From assembly GCA_944393395.1 (NCBI GenBank), contig CALYAB010000009.1:1-38460 (forward strand): a stretch of 38,460 bases of DNA, read 5' to 3'. The position numbers and the translations under genes are program-made. Origin of the DNA: an uncultured Clostridia bacterium (GTDB lineage Bacteria; Bacillota; Clostridia; TANB77; CAG-508). The notes under the pieces were generated by a model. The model searched no databases. It saw nothing but the letters and a program-made list of their open reading frames with translations, and was not told the origin of the DNA. Positions 24,957-33,669 of this stretch are shown one piece after another (the stretch's first letter is position 1; each line of letters begins with the position of its first letter).

Positions 24957-26807
24957 TTACAACTCAATTTTAGGATCATACTTCTCAAGCCACATATTCA
25001 CTTGGCAAAGGTATGCCATAAGTTGAGGCCCAGTCATCAGCTGACCAAACCAAGGTCTAGTAAAACTAGAACCATTTGTATCCAAAATTTCCAAGATATA
25101 TTCTCTATTCAATAAACTATTAATAGGAGCCTTTGGATTTTGCATAATATTTGTTAACATATCTTTTACTTTAGCCAAATACGTAGGATTATGAGTTTTA
25201 GGATAAGGAGATTTTTTTCTATCCACAATTTCGGAAGGTAAAAAATCTTTACAAACATATCTAAGCAAACCTTTTTCTCTTCCTTTCAAAGACTTCATCT
25301 CCCAAGGAATATTCCATACATATTGGGCTAAACGATAATCGCAAAAAGGAACTCTAAGTTCTAATCCGTTATACATAGCCATTCTATCAGAACGATCTAA
25401 AAGTGTTTGCATAAACCAATTTAAAGTTAAATAAGAAATCTTTCGTTTTTCAGCAGTTTCTTTAGAATCTGTATCTAAAATTTCTACGTCTTCTAGACTT
25501 TCATTATACCTATAATCTATATATTCTTTTAAATTAACTTTTTTGCTTATATCTAAGTTAAGCAATTTTTGTCGTTCATCAATAGCAATTGACCAAGGGA
25601 AAGTTCCGCTATTTAAAGCATCTTCTCTAAAAAACCAAGGATATCCTCCAAAAATTTCATCAGCACATTCGCCAGTTAAAGCAACTGTTTTTTCTTTTTT
25701 TACATGTTTACAAAATAATAATAAAGAAGAATCTATATCAGCCATACCAGGCATATCTCTAGCAATCATACTATCATATAAATATGAAGCAAGTTCAGGT
25801 GTGTCAATTACAATGTTATGATGCTTTGTATGTAGATTTCTACACATTAAATTTATATAATAGTTATCAGAATTTGGCTGGAAATCGCTTTTGACAAAAT
25901 TTTTGTCATTATCCACGTAATCTATAGAATAAGTATCTAATAGTGGCAATTTTTGATCTTCGTAATAATCAGCAGCAAATTTTGTGATGATACTTGAATC
26001 TAAACCACCTGATAAAAAAGTACATAATGGAACATCTGAGACTAATTGACGTTCAATAGAATCTTTTAGTAGATATCTTACTTTATCACGTGTCTTAGAT
26101 AAATTGTCTAAATGTTCTTCTGATTTTAGTTTCCAATATCTTTTAATCTTTAAACCATATTCATTAAAAACTCCGAAATGAGCAGGCCTTAGTTCATAAA
26201 TATTTTTAAAGATAGTTGTACCAGGAGTATGGCTAGGACCGATACCAAGTAATTCTGATATACCTTGACTGTCTAATATTTTTTCAATTCCCGGATATTC
26301 AAATAATGCTTTTATCTCAGAAGCAAAAATCAAAGTATTGTTAAATAAAGAATAAAACAAAGGTTTAACACCGAAATGGTCTCGTGCCATGAATAGTTCG
26401 TTATTTTTTGTATTCCATATTGCAAAAGCAAAAATTCCATTTAAATGATTAACAATATCATTTCCAAAATGCATATAACCCTTTAAGATGACTTCTGTAT
26501 CACAATGCCCATTAAATTCAAAACCATTTTTTATTAAGATATCCCTAATTTCTTTAGTGTTATATATTTGACCATTATAACAAATAATATAATCTCCGTA
26601 AGATTTATGCTCAATCATAGGTTGTTTTCCACCATCTGGATCTATTACGATTAATCTTTTATGAGCTAAACAAGCTGTATCTGATAAAAAATAACCGTCT
26701 TCATCAGGACCTCTCCTAGACAAAGTATTATTCATATTTTCTAAAATTATTTTAGAATTATTATTTAGTTTTTCTTTTAAATTTACAAATCCAACAAAAC
26801 CACACAT
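24957..26807 (-). CDS. asnB: Asparagine synthase (glutamine-hydrolysing)
   Basis: A 616-residue amidotransferase converting aspartate, glutamine and ATP to asparagine and glutamate. Removal of Met exposes the catalytic Cys2 (MCGFVGF). The glutaminase half has RRGPDEDG and the YNGQIYN block. The synthetase half has the PP-loop SGGLDSS near residue 262, and later GECADEIFGGYPWF and LELRVPFCDYRL. Length and motifs are complete. TTGGAGG precedes ATG 26807. It is transcribed alone, divergent from the DUF5662-like gene. Some clostridial AsnB relatives act on cell-wall peptides instead of free aspartate, which cannot be excluded. Confidence 0.93.
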   Translation of the reverse strand: MCGFVGFVNLKEKLNNNSKIILENMNNTLSRRGPDEDGYFLSDTACLAHKRLIVIDPDGGKQPMIEHKSYGDYIICYNGQIYNTKEIRDILIKNGFEFNGHCDTEVILKGYMHFGNDIVNHLNGIFAFAIWNTKNNELFMARDHFGVKPLFYSLFNNTLIFASEIKALFEYPGIEKILDSQGISELLGIGPSHTPGTTIFKNIYELRPAHFGVFNEYGLKIKRYWKLKSEEHLDNLSKTRDKVRYLLKDSIERQLVSDVPLCTFLSGGLDSSIITKFAADYYEDQKLPLLDTYSIDYVDNDKNFVKSDFQPNSDNYYINLMCRNLHTKHHNIVIDTPELASYLYDSMIARDMPGMADIDSSLLLFCKHVKKEKTVALTGECADEIFGGYPWFFREDALNSGTFPWSIAIDERQKLLNLDISKKVNLKEYIDYRYNESLEDVEILDTDSKETAEKRKISYLTLNWFMQTLLDRSDRMAMYNGLELRVPFCDYRLAQYVWNIPWEMKSLKGREKGLLRYVCKDFLPSEIVDRKKSPYPKTHNPTYLAKVKDMLTNIMQNPKAPINSLLNREYILEILDTNGSSFTRPWFGQLMTGPQLMAYLCQVNMWLEKYDPKIEL

Positions 26808-26905
26808 ATGTATACCTCCAATCTATTATATATACTATGCAAAAAAAGAAATAAAATTTATTGATTTTCTAAAAAAATTGTAGTAGACTAAAAAAGGTGA
26901 AGAAA

Positions 26906-27463
26906 ATGAAGGAAAAAATTTTACTAAAAAACGTAATAAAACACTTTTGCTTAATAACAAGACATAGATGGTTAGTTTTTAAATTATGTTGTAGAATTGG
27001 ATTACCATGGAGAGGATTATTGCATGATTTATCAAAATATTCGCCAACAGAATTTTTGGAAAGTATCAGATATTATGAAGGTACTCGTTCGCCCATAATG
27101 GGAGCCAAAGAAGAAAAAGGATATTCAAAAGCATGGTTACATCATAAAGGAAGAAATAAACATCATAGCGAATATTGGATAGATTTAAATGCTCCACAAA
27201 AAGCACCTATAATGCCATATAAATATCTTGCAGAAATGCTATGTGATAAATTAGCGGCAGGATTAATATATCAAGGAAAAAATTGGACAAAAGGATATCA
27301 ATTAGAATATTGGAAAAAAGAAAGAGAAAAAGTGTTAATAAATGAAAATATAAAAGAATTAGTAACTGATTTTTTAGTTCAAGTAAGTAAAGATGGTATA
27401 GAAAAAACATTGACGAAGAAAAATGTGCAAGAATTATATAAAAAATATTGTGGCAACAGTTGA
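26906..27463 (+). CDS. DUF5662-like, HD-type helical protein
   Basis: A 185-residue soluble protein. RHRWLVF, GLLHDLSKYSPTEF (a His-Asp pair) and WLHHKGRNKHHSEYW give several His and Asp residues resembling an HD-hydrolase-like metal site; I recall this pattern from DUF5662. Function is unknown. ATG 26906 follows AAAAAGGTGA, so the in-frame GTG 26897 is part of the ribosome binding site. It is divergent from asnB and its stop codon overlaps the -35 box of the rpmF promoter. Confidence 0.65.
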   Translation: MKEKILLKNVIKHFCLITRHRWLVFKLCCRIGLPWRGLLHDLSKYSPTEFLESIRYYEGTRSPIMGAKEEKGYSKAWLHHKGRNKHHSEYWIDLNAPQKAPIMPYKYLAEMLCDKLAAGLIYQGKNWTKGYQLEYWKKEREKVLINENIKELVTDFLVQVSKDGIEKTLTKKNVQELYKKYCGNS

Positions 27464-27488
27464 CAAAATTTGAAAATACTTGTATAAT
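27460..27488 (+). promoter_or_regulatory. rpmF promoter
   Basis: TTGACA (27460-27465) and TATAAT (27483-27488), both consensus, are 17 bases apart. The -35 box overlaps the stop codon of the upstream gene, so rpmF has its own strong promoter. Confidence 0.8.
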
Positions 27489-27559
27489 TTTATAGTGACT
27501 AAAATATTGAAAAAATTACAATAGATATATACATATATCTTGAGCAAGGAGGGATTTAG

Positions 27560-27751
27560 ATGGCACAACCAAAAAGAAGATGGTCAAAGGCAAGAACACA
27601 TGCTAAAAGATCAACATGGAAAAAAGAACAACCAACATATACTAGTTGTCCACATTGTCACGAACCAGTAATGCCACATAGAGTATGTAGAAATTGTGGA
27701 TATTATGATGGTAAAGAAGTAATAACTAAAAAAGACAATAAAGATGCATAA
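27560..27751 (+). CDS. rpmF: Ribosomal protein L32
   Basis: A 63-residue large-subunit protein with the family start MAQPKRRWSKARTHAKRS. Two CxxC pairs (SCPHCHE and VCRNCGYY) form the zinc ribbon of the C+ form. GCAAGGAGGG precedes ATG 27560. The usual upstream DUF177 gene is absent here, so the gene stands alone with its own promoter and terminator. Confidence 0.97.
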   Translation: MAQPKRRWSKARTHAKRSTWKKEQPTYTSCPHCHEPVMPHRVCRNCGYYDGKEVITKKDNKDA

Positions 27752-27763
27752 TTATTAAAGGGG

Positions 27764-27793
27764 AAAGTAGTGCTTTTAAAGTGCTATTTTTTT
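27764..27793 (+). terminator. rpmF terminator
   Basis: AAAGTAGTGC (27764-27773) pairs with GTGCTATTTT (27781-27790), partly by G-U pairs, followed by TTT. The MITE-like copy B begins in its T run. Confidence 0.65.
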
Positions 27794-27900
27794 ATATATT
27801 AGGAAATCCTATGAAACTTTAAGTTACGCAACTCAAAGTGAAAATAAATATTTTATATTTTATTTTCAAAAGAAAGTCATGCTTACTTTCCTAATATATA
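27793..27900. mobile_element. MITE-like element, copy B, with perfect 14-bp inverted ends
   Basis: TATATATTAGGAAA (27793-27806) and its exact reverse complement (27887-27900) bound a 108-base element without an ORF. The core 27808-27875 matches 5685-5752 at 67 of 68 bases. A shorter relative lies at 29178-29215. Copy B borders the rpmF terminator and supplies the sequence just upstream of the TetR gene. These are the features of a miniature inverted-repeat element; the parent transposase is not in the window. Confidence 0.7.
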
Positions 27901-27935
27901 TAAAAAACAAAAATGCACAGAAAGAGAGGTATCAT

Positions 27936-28542
27936 ATGCCAAAATCTACATTTTACAATTTAAAAAAAGAAAAAAGAGAAAAAATAGAAGAAGCATTGAA
28001 AAAAGAATTTAGTGAAAACATTTTTGAAAAAGCTTCAGTTAGTAATATTATAGAAAAGGCAGGTATACCAAGAGGAAGTTTTTATCAATATTTTGAAGAT
28101 AAAGAAGATGCTTTAAAGTATATTATAAAAAAATTTTTAGATAATGTAAAAAAAGAAATAAAGACCTTATTAACTAAAAATGATGGAGATATTTTTGATA
28201 CTACATTAGATTTGTATTGTTTTTTAGTGGATAGAAATTATAATGAAACAGAAGTAAAATTGTTTCAAAATATTATAAATAAATTGAGAAGTGAAAATAT
28301 AAATATATTTAAAAGAGAAAAATGCAAAGAGGTTAAAAATATAAACAATGATAACTTTTATATAGATACGAAAAATCTAAATTTAAAAAATGATAAAGAT
28401 ATAGAATATATCTTAAAAATATTAACATGTATATTAAGAGCAGAACTTATAGATGTTATCCATGATAAAGTTACAAAAGAACTTCGGAAAAGAACAATTA
28501 TCTAAACAAATTGAGATACTAAAAAGAGGAATGACAAAATAA
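27936..28542 (+). CDS. TetR/AcrR family regulator, 3' end needs a +1 shift
   Basis: A TetR-type repressor. The helix-turn-helix spans about residues 15-50 (SVSNIIEKAGIPRGSFYQYF), followed by a helical ligand domain. ATG 27936, after AGAGAGG, is the start; longer in-frame starts fall in the repeat element. Unshifted, the frame ends at TAA 28505 (189 residues). Skipping C28485 of the in-frame CGG codon gives VTKELGKEQLSKQIEILKRG and ends at 28542 with about 201 residues. That tail ends like many family members. This is the second of three CGG-A frame breaks in the window. It probably controls the HdeD-like membrane gene just downstream. A conventional call would be 27936-28505. Confidence 0.82.
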
Positions 28543-28630
28543 TACAAAATTTTTCAAAAAATATGTACAAATTATTTATTTTATGATATTATTTGTAAAG
28601 AAAAATACAAAAGAAAGAGAGGGAAATACA

Positions 28631-29167
28631 ATGTCTGAAAAATTTTTAAAAAGAACAAATTGGACGGATATAGTAATATCCATGTTATTTGTAATGCTTG
28701 GAGCGTTATTAATAGTAAAACCTACTGAAATGATGTCAGTAATATCAATTCTTTTGGGAATGATATTATTTATAATGGGATTTCTAAAAATAGTAGATTA
28801 TTTTACTTCAGAAGATAGGGAAGATTATCTTTTAACTATAGCTTTAGTTTCAGCAGTATTAGGAGTAATAGTTCTATTTTGCTCTGATGTGATAACTGGA
28901 ATATTTAGGGTAGCCTTAGGAATATGGATTATAGTTTCAGGTATAAGAAATTTCCAAACAACTTTAATATGGAAACAAGTAAAATCAGGACTTTGGACAA
29001 CAACTGTAATATGTTCTATGCTAATGATAATAGCTGGAATTGTAGTATTAGTAAGTACAACTTTAGCAATTAGATTAGTTGGTGTTGTAATTGTAATATA
29101 TGCAGTTTTAGATATTATAGCAAGAGCTATATTTATAAAAGAAGTTCAAGATTATTTAGATAAGTAA
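28631..29167 (+). CDS. HdeD family (DUF308) membrane protein
   Basis: A 178-residue protein with about six membrane helices arranged as two DUF308-like repeats (for example DIVISMLFVMLGALLIVKP and the segment beginning LLTIALVSAVLGVIVLF). HdeD proteins have been linked to acid resistance in E. coli, but the role in Bacillota is unknown. ATG 28631 follows AGAGAGGGAAA; the upstream in-frame ATG 28583 has no site. It lies directly after the TetR gene, suggesting a regulator-target pair. The MITE-like repeat relative follows its stop. Confidence 0.8.
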   Translation: MSEKFLKRTNWTDIVISMLFVMLGALLIVKPTEMMSVISILLGMILFIMGFLKIVDYFTSEDREDYLLTIALVSAVLGVIVLFCSDVITGIFRVALGIWIIVSGIRNFQTTLIWKQVKSGLWTTTVICSMLMIIAGIVVLVSTTLAIRLVGVVIVIYAVLDIIARAIFIKEVQDYLDK

Positions 29168-29177
29168 AACATATTTT

Positions 29178-29215
29178 TATATATTATAAAGTCAGTATGA
29201 CTTTCCTAGTATATA
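29178..29215. repeat. Short MITE-like relative, copy C
   Basis: TATATATTA (29178-29186) and TAGTATATA (29207-29215) are near-perfect inverted ends. Inside, AAAGTCA (29188-29194) pairs exactly with TGACTTT (29198-29204). The right half closely resembles the right end of copy B. It looks like an internally deleted copy and may act as a terminator for the HdeD-like gene. Confidence 0.5.
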
Positions 29216-29230
29216 AATAGTAAACAAAAC

Positions 29231-29250
29231 ATGGCAAGTTTTCTTGCCAT
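29231..29250 (+). terminator. Terminator before the copper operon
   Basis: ATGGCAAG (29231-29238) and CTTGCCAT (29243-29250) flank a TTTT loop and are followed by ATTTTATT. It insulates the csoR promoter from upstream transcription. Confidence 0.7.
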
Positions 29251-29260
29251 ATTTTATTAC

Positions 29261-29289
29261 TTGACAAATACCCCTATGGGGTATATAAT
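29261..29289 (+). promoter_or_regulatory. csoR-copZ-copA promoter with CsoR operator
   Basis: TTGACA (29261-29266) and TATAAT (29284-29289) are 17 bases apart. The spacer holds the palindrome ATACCCC-TAT-GGGGTAT (29268-29284), the GC-box type of CsoR operator in an otherwise AT-rich region. Apo-CsoR bound there would cover the promoter, and Cu(I) binding should release it, so the operon is autoregulated. Confidence 0.85.
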
Positions 29290-29308
29290 TGCCTTGTGAG
29301 GTGATAAA

Positions 29309-29608
29309 ATGAATAATAAATGTTGCGATTCTAAAAAGAAAACATATAGAAGTGAAGAAGAAAAAAAGTACTTAACTAAAAGGCTAAATATTATTGAAGG
29401 GCAAGTTAGAGGACTTAAGCAAATGATAGAAGATGACAGATATTGTGATGATGTATTAACACAAATGTTAGCAGTGAATAAAGCTCTAGAAAGTTTAGAA
29501 AATGTAATATTAGAAAAACATTTAGAAAGATGTATTTCAAATCAGATAAAAGAAGGAAATACAGAAGTAACAGAAGAAATTATGAATTTATTCAAAAAAA
29601 TGAGATAA
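29309..29608 (+). CDS. csoR: Copper-sensing repressor CsoR
   Basis: A 99-residue all-helical metal sensor of the CsoR/RcnR family. The family start YLTKRLNIIEGQVRGLKQMI is clear. The Cu(I) ligands are a Cys in DRYCDDVL (about 46), a His and a Cys in EKHLERC (about 71 and 75), the x-Cys-His-Cys fingerprint of copper sensors. An extra Cys pair (KCCDSKKK) stands at the N terminus. AGGTGA precedes ATG 29309. It is first in an operon with copZ and copA, under a promoter carrying its likely operator. Confidence 0.95.
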   Translation: MNNKCCDSKKKTYRSEEEKKYLTKRLNIIEGQVRGLKQMIEDDRYCDDVLTQMLAVNKALESLENVILEKHLERCISNQIKEGNTEVTEEIMNLFKKMR

Positions 29609-29630
29609 AATATCTAAGGAGGTTTTTTAT

Positions 29631-29840
29631 ATGAAAAAAGTAGAAATAAAAGTTGAAGGAATGCACTGTGAAGGGTGCTCAAAAAGATTAACTAAAGTGT
29701 TAAGTAATGTTGACGGAGTAAGTTTTGCAGAAGTAAGTTTAGAAGATAAACTAGCAAAAATAGAATATGACGAAAATATAGCAACTGTAGAAAAATTAGA
29801 AGAATCAATAGAAGATGCAGGTTTTGAAGTTATAAAATAG
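29631..29840 (+). CDS. copZ: Copper chaperone CopZ
   Basis: A 69-residue single heavy-metal-associated domain with the binding loop GMHCEGC near the N terminus and the ferredoxin-like strand pattern ending EDAGFEVIK. It delivers Cu(I) to CopA and probably to CsoR. AAGGAGG precedes ATG 29631. It sits 22 bases after csoR and 9 bases before copA. Confidence 0.93.
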   Translation: MKKVEIKVEGMHCEGCSKRLTKVLSNVDGVSFAEVSLEDKLAKIEYDENIATVEKLEESIEDAGFEVIK

Positions 29841-29849
29841 GAGGCATTT

Positions 29850-32069
29850 ATGAAAAAGGTTTTATTAAAAATAGATGGAATGACATGTAGTGCTTGTTCT
29901 AGTGGATTAGAAAAATTTTTAAATAAGCAAGATGGAATAAAGCAGGCTTCTGTAAATTTAGTTATGAACAATGCAAGTATTGAATATGATGAAAAAATTT
30001 TAGATATTCCACAAATAGAAAAGTTTGTAGAAAAAGCAGGATTTGAAAGCTTAGGAATTGATAAATTAGAAAAAGAAGAAAAAAAGAAAACAAATGAGAA
30101 ATATAAGCTAATTTTTTTAACAATATTAGCAATTATTATTTTATATGTTTCAATGGGGCAGATGGTAGGTTTACCAATTTTTAAAATTTTAGATATGCAT
30201 CACAACCCTATTAATTTTTCCATATTTCAGCTTATAATATGCATATTTGCTATATTTTTAGGGAGAGATATTATTAAAAATGGATATAAAAATTTAATCC
30301 ACAAAACACCTAACATGGATACACTAGTATCATTAGGAGTAATAAGTAGTTTATTATATAGTATTTATAATACATATCAAATATTTTTAGAAAATAAAGA
30401 AGCTGTGCATAATTTATATTATGAATCTGTTGTTATTATTCTCTTTTTTATAAAAATAGGAAAATATGTAGAAGGAAGAAACAAAGATAAAACAAAAGAA
30501 GCCATTCAAGATTTAATGATGATTACTCCAAATTTAGCAATTGTAGAAAAAGATGGAAAGCAAAAAGAAGTAACATTAGATGAAATCAAAAAGGGAGATA
30601 TTGTTGTATGTAAACCAGGAGAAAAAATCGCGGTAGATGGAGAAATTATTGAAGGTATTACACATATAGATGAAGCATTCATAACAGGAGAAAGTGTGCC
30701 TGTTAAAAAAACAATAAAAGATAAAGTGATTGCTGGAAGTATTAATTATGATGGTATTGTAAAATACAGAGCTGAAAAGATAGGTAAAGAATCTACAGTA
30801 TCTGAAATTGTTAGATTGGTAGTAGAAGCAACAAATACAAAGGCACCAATTGCTAAAATTGCTGATAAAATTAGTGGATACTTTGTGCCTGCTATTATAT
30901 TAATTGCTATATTAGCTAGTATTATATGGTTAGTACTAGGGAAGGAGGTATCATTTGTAATAAATATATTTATAACTGTATTAGTAGTAGCATGTCCATG
31001 TAGTTTAGGATTAGCGACACCTTTAGCTATTGTTATGGCGTCAGGGCTAGCAAGTCGAAATGGAATATTAATAAAATCAAGTGAGAGTTTAGAGAATGCA
31101 AATAAAGTAAAAACAATTGTATTTGATAAGACAGGAACATTAACAAAAGGACATTTAAGTATATCTAAAATATATAATTACTCTAACTCAAATGAGGAGG
31201 AGATTATAGAAGCAATAGCTAATATAGAAAATAATTCTGAACATCCTATCGCAAGAGGAATCGTAAGATATGCAAAAGAAAGAAATATAAAAATAGATTC
31301 AACAAAAGTAAAAGAATTTAAAAGTGTTTCAGGATATGGAATAGAAGCAAAATATAATGAAGAGAAATATATAATAGGAAATAAAAAATTAATGTTAAAA
31401 AATAATATTAATATAGAAAAAACAATAAAAGAAAATGAAATTAATGATGATGAGTCCTTAGAAAATGATGGAAATAGTATATTGTTTATTGCAAAAGAAA
31501 ATGAATTAATTGCATTAATTGGAGTTAAAGATATTATAAAAGAAAATGCAAAAGAAGTTATCAAAAAAATAAAAGAAAAACATATAAACACAGTAATGCT
31601 AACAGGAGATAATGAAAAAACAGCAAAAGCAATAGCAAATAATCTAGGAATAGAAAAAGTAATTGCAGGTGTTGTTCCAAAACAAAAAGCAGAAGAGATA
31701 ACAAAATTAAAACAAAATGGACTTGTAATGATGTGTGGAGATGGAATAAATGATAGTATAAGTTTAGTAAAAGCTGATATTGGTGTGTCTGTTGGAAATG
31801 GTACAGATATTGCAATAGATAGTAGTGATGTTGTTTTAATGAAAGATAATTTAGATAGAATAAATACATTAATAGAAATAAGTAAAAAAACAATGAAAAT
31901 TATAAAACAAAATTTATTTTGGGCATTTTTTTATAATATTTGTATGATTCCAATTGCAACAGGAATTTTGATCCCATTAGGAATAACTATGAATCCAATG
32001 ATGGCAGCTTTTAGCATGACAATAAGTAGTGTGACTGTTACTTTAAATAGTTTAAGAATGAGAAAATAG
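29850..32069 (+). CDS. copA: Copper-exporting P1B-type ATPase CopA
   Basis: A 739-residue Cu(I) efflux pump. One N-terminal heavy-metal domain carries C13-S-A-C16 (GMTCSAC). Eight membrane helices are expected; helix six has the transport motif C382-P-C384. The actuator has TGES, the phosphorylated aspartate is D426 in DKTGT, the nucleotide domain has SEHPIA, and the hinge GDGIND is about residues 630-635. These mark a copper (1B-1) pump; many family members carry two N-terminal metal domains, here there is one, with the separate copZ supplying another. It is the last gene of the operon. A T-poor region follows and no clear terminator is visible. Confidence 0.95.
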   Translation: MKKVLLKIDGMTCSACSSGLEKFLNKQDGIKQASVNLVMNNASIEYDEKILDIPQIEKFVEKAGFESLGIDKLEKEEKKKTNEKYKLIFLTILAIIILYVSMGQMVGLPIFKILDMHHNPINFSIFQLIICIFAIFLGRDIIKNGYKNLIHKTPNMDTLVSLGVISSLLYSIYNTYQIFLENKEAVHNLYYESVVIILFFIKIGKYVEGRNKDKTKEAIQDLMMITPNLAIVEKDGKQKEVTLDEIKKGDIVVCKPGEKIAVDGEIIEGITHIDEAFITGESVPVKKTIKDKVIAGSINYDGIVKYRAEKIGKESTVSEIVRLVVEATNTKAPIAKIADKISGYFVPAIILIAILASIIWLVLGKEVSFVINIFITVLVVACPCSLGLATPLAIVMASGLASRNGILIKSSESLENANKVKTIVFDKTGTLTKGHLSISKIYNYSNSNEEEIIEAIANIENNSEHPIARGIVRYAKERNIKIDSTKVKEFKSVSGYGIEAKYNEEKYIIGNKKLMLKNNINIEKTIKENEINDDESLENDGNSILFIAKENELIALIGVKDIIKENAKEVIKKIKEKHINTVMLTGDNEKTAKAIANNLGIEKVIAGVVPKQKAEEITKLKQNGLVMMCGDGINDSISLVKADIGVSVGNGTDIAIDSSDVVLMKDNLDRINTLIEISKKTMKIIKQNLFWAFFYNICMIPIATGILIPLGITMNPMMAAFSMTISSVTVTLNSLRMRK

Positions 32070-32205
32070 TTGTTACAATGATTCTGGATTATATTATTTA
32101 CAAACTATTATCTAGTGACCAATAATTTCAGAAATTAATAAAAAATTAATAGATTTTTTTAATTGTTATGATATAATAGTGTTAATAAAATTAAGGAGAA
32201 CATCC

Positions 32206-32790
32206 ATGGAAAAAATATATATAGTATTAACACATACAGGTACACTACTTTCAAGACTTATAAAAGCATGGACTAAAGATGAATTTTCACATGTATCAAT
32301 ATCATTAGACGAAAAATTAGATCAAATGTATAGTTTTGGAAGATTAAATCCATATAATCCACTATATGGAGGATTTGTACATGAAGGAATAAAAATAGGA
32401 ACTTTTAAAAGATTTAAAAAAACAGAAGCTTTAATATATGCTTTAGATGTAACGCAACAACAATATATACAAATAAAAAATGAAATAATAAAATTTGAAG
32501 AACATAAAAAAGAATACAGTTTTAATGTGATAGGATTATTGGCAGTTGGGTTTCATAAAAAAATACAATTAAACCAATCATTTTATTGTGCTGAATTTGT
32601 AAAATACATTTTGGAAAGAGGAGATATAAAGACTAACTTACCTAAAATTGTAAGACCAGAGGATTTTAAAAACATAGAAAATTATACTATTATATATAAA
32701 GGCAAATTAAGAAAATGGAGCATTGGGGACACGCCAAAATGTTCCAAAAATCTTAAAGCTATTGAAACGAAAGGGGTGAAAGTTGATTAA
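32206..32790 (+). CDS. YiiX/permuted-papain-like hydrolase
   Basis: A 194-residue protein resembling the permuted NlpC/P60 papain-like fold. The conserved His is in EFSHVSISL (about 34), and the nucleophile Cys in SFYCAEFVKYIL (about 130), the reversed order of circularly permuted members. Family members act on peptides or lipids; the substrate is unknown here. No signal peptide is present. ATG 32206 is preceded by TTAAGGAGAA; the longer start at 32179 is not supported. The last about 25 residues are encoded partly by a REP-like repeat (32723-32750), so the original C terminus was probably altered or extended by it. Confidence 0.65.
   Translation: MEKIYIVLTHTGTLLSRLIKAWTKDEFSHVSISLDEKLDQMYSFGRLNPYNPLYGGFVHEGIKIGTFKRFKKTEALIYALDVTQQQYIQIKNEIIKFEEHKKEYSFNVIGLLAVGFHKKIQLNQSFYCAEFVKYILERGDIKTNLPKIVRPEDFKNIENYTIIYKGKLRKWSIGDTPKCSKNLKAIETKGVKVD
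32723..32750. repeat. REP-like repeat, copy 3, inside a gene's 3' end
   Basis: TTGGGGACACGCCAAAATG is the reverse complement, with few changes, of the GGCACGTCCCCAA end of copies 1 and 2. It lies within the coding sequence of the papain-like gene. Confidence 0.6.
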
Positions 32791-32817
32791 TATTAAATTT
32801 TAAAAAATATTATAATC

Positions 32818-32839
32818 AGAACGTTTTGGCGTGCGTTCT
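32818..32839. repeat. REP-like palindrome, copy 4
   Basis: AGAACG (32818-32823) and CGTTCT (32834-32839) flank TTTTGGCGTG, which matches the centre of the other copies. It lies in the gap before the next gene, in opposite orientation to copy 3, so the two could form a larger hairpin in RNA. Confidence 0.5.
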
Positions 32840-32867
32840 AGGATTGAAAATAAGGGGAGGATAAGTA

Positions 32868-33569
32868 ATGAAAAAAACAGTTATATGGATTGTTATAGCA
32901 ATCTTACTAGTAATTATTGTAGGAATAGGAATTTTAGTCTTTAAAGATTTTAAACAAGAAGATATTTTAAGACAAGAAATGTTGGAATTCGAAAATTTAA
33001 CTCGTGCAGAGAATATTGACTTAGACCAGATTGACCAAAGAATAAGAGAATTAAAAACAACGGGAGACTATGGAGTTTTAGAAAAAGCTATGAAAGAATA
33101 TTTATCAGATGTAGTAAATGTATCAGTAAATATATCTAATATTTTAAATGATGAAAAGATTGTAAATGCATTAACACCTGAGAATTATACAGAAGATGGC
33201 CCGGATTTTGTAGAAACAAAACAATTTTTAGAGCAATCTAAAAACAATCTTGAAAAATATAAAAATGAAGTTTTAGAATTATTGACAAACGAAAAAGCAA
33301 TGTCTTATATAGAAAATAAGAACTTGGATGAATATTATATAGATTTATATAAAGAAATTGCATTATCAGAAGATACAGCATTAGATGAAAATAATAAAGA
33401 AATAGAAGAGTCATTAAATGAAGCAACACAAGTGTTAGATATAGAAACACAAGTTATTAACTTCCTTTCAGAAAATAAAGGGAAATGGGAAATTCAAGGA
33501 GAGAATATTGTTTTTAGCGATGAATCTTTGAGTGATCAATATAATGAATATATAAGTCAATTAAAATAA
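32868..33569 (+). CDS. Membrane-anchored coiled-coil protein of unknown function
   Basis: A 233-residue protein with one N-terminal membrane helix (about residues 4-25, starting after MKKT) and a long acidic, mostly helical extracytoplasmic part rich in Glu, Asn and Asp. Heptad-like patterns occur at about 34-75 and 115-150. There is no lipobox. GGGGAGGATAAGTA precedes ATG 32868. I recognise no family. It may be a wall- or envelope-associated protein; nothing in the neighbourhood defines its role. Confidence 0.65.
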   Translation: MKKTVIWIVIAILLVIIVGIGILVFKDFKQEDILRQEMLEFENLTRAENIDLDQIDQRIRELKTTGDYGVLEKAMKEYLSDVVNVSVNISNILNDEKIVNALTPENYTEDGPDFVETKQFLEQSKNNLEKYKNEVLELLTNEKAMSYIENKNLDEYYIDLYKEIALSEDTALDENNKEIEESLNEATQVLDIETQVINFLSENKGKWEIQGENIVFSDESLSDQYNEYISQLK

Positions 33570-33588
33570 AAAGATTATTTAATTAAGC

Positions 33589-33640
33589 CGAAAGTTATAT
33601 TATAATATTTTAATTATTAACTATTGTAATATAACTTTCG
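33589..33640 (+). terminator. Terminator with long perfect stem
   Basis: Fourteen-base arms (33589-33602 and 33627-33640, CGAAAGTTATATTA and complement) are perfect and are followed by TTTTG. The loop is long (24 bases). Confidence 0.65.
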
Positions 33641-33669
33641 TTTTGTGTTGAATAGTTTTATGCAATTTA

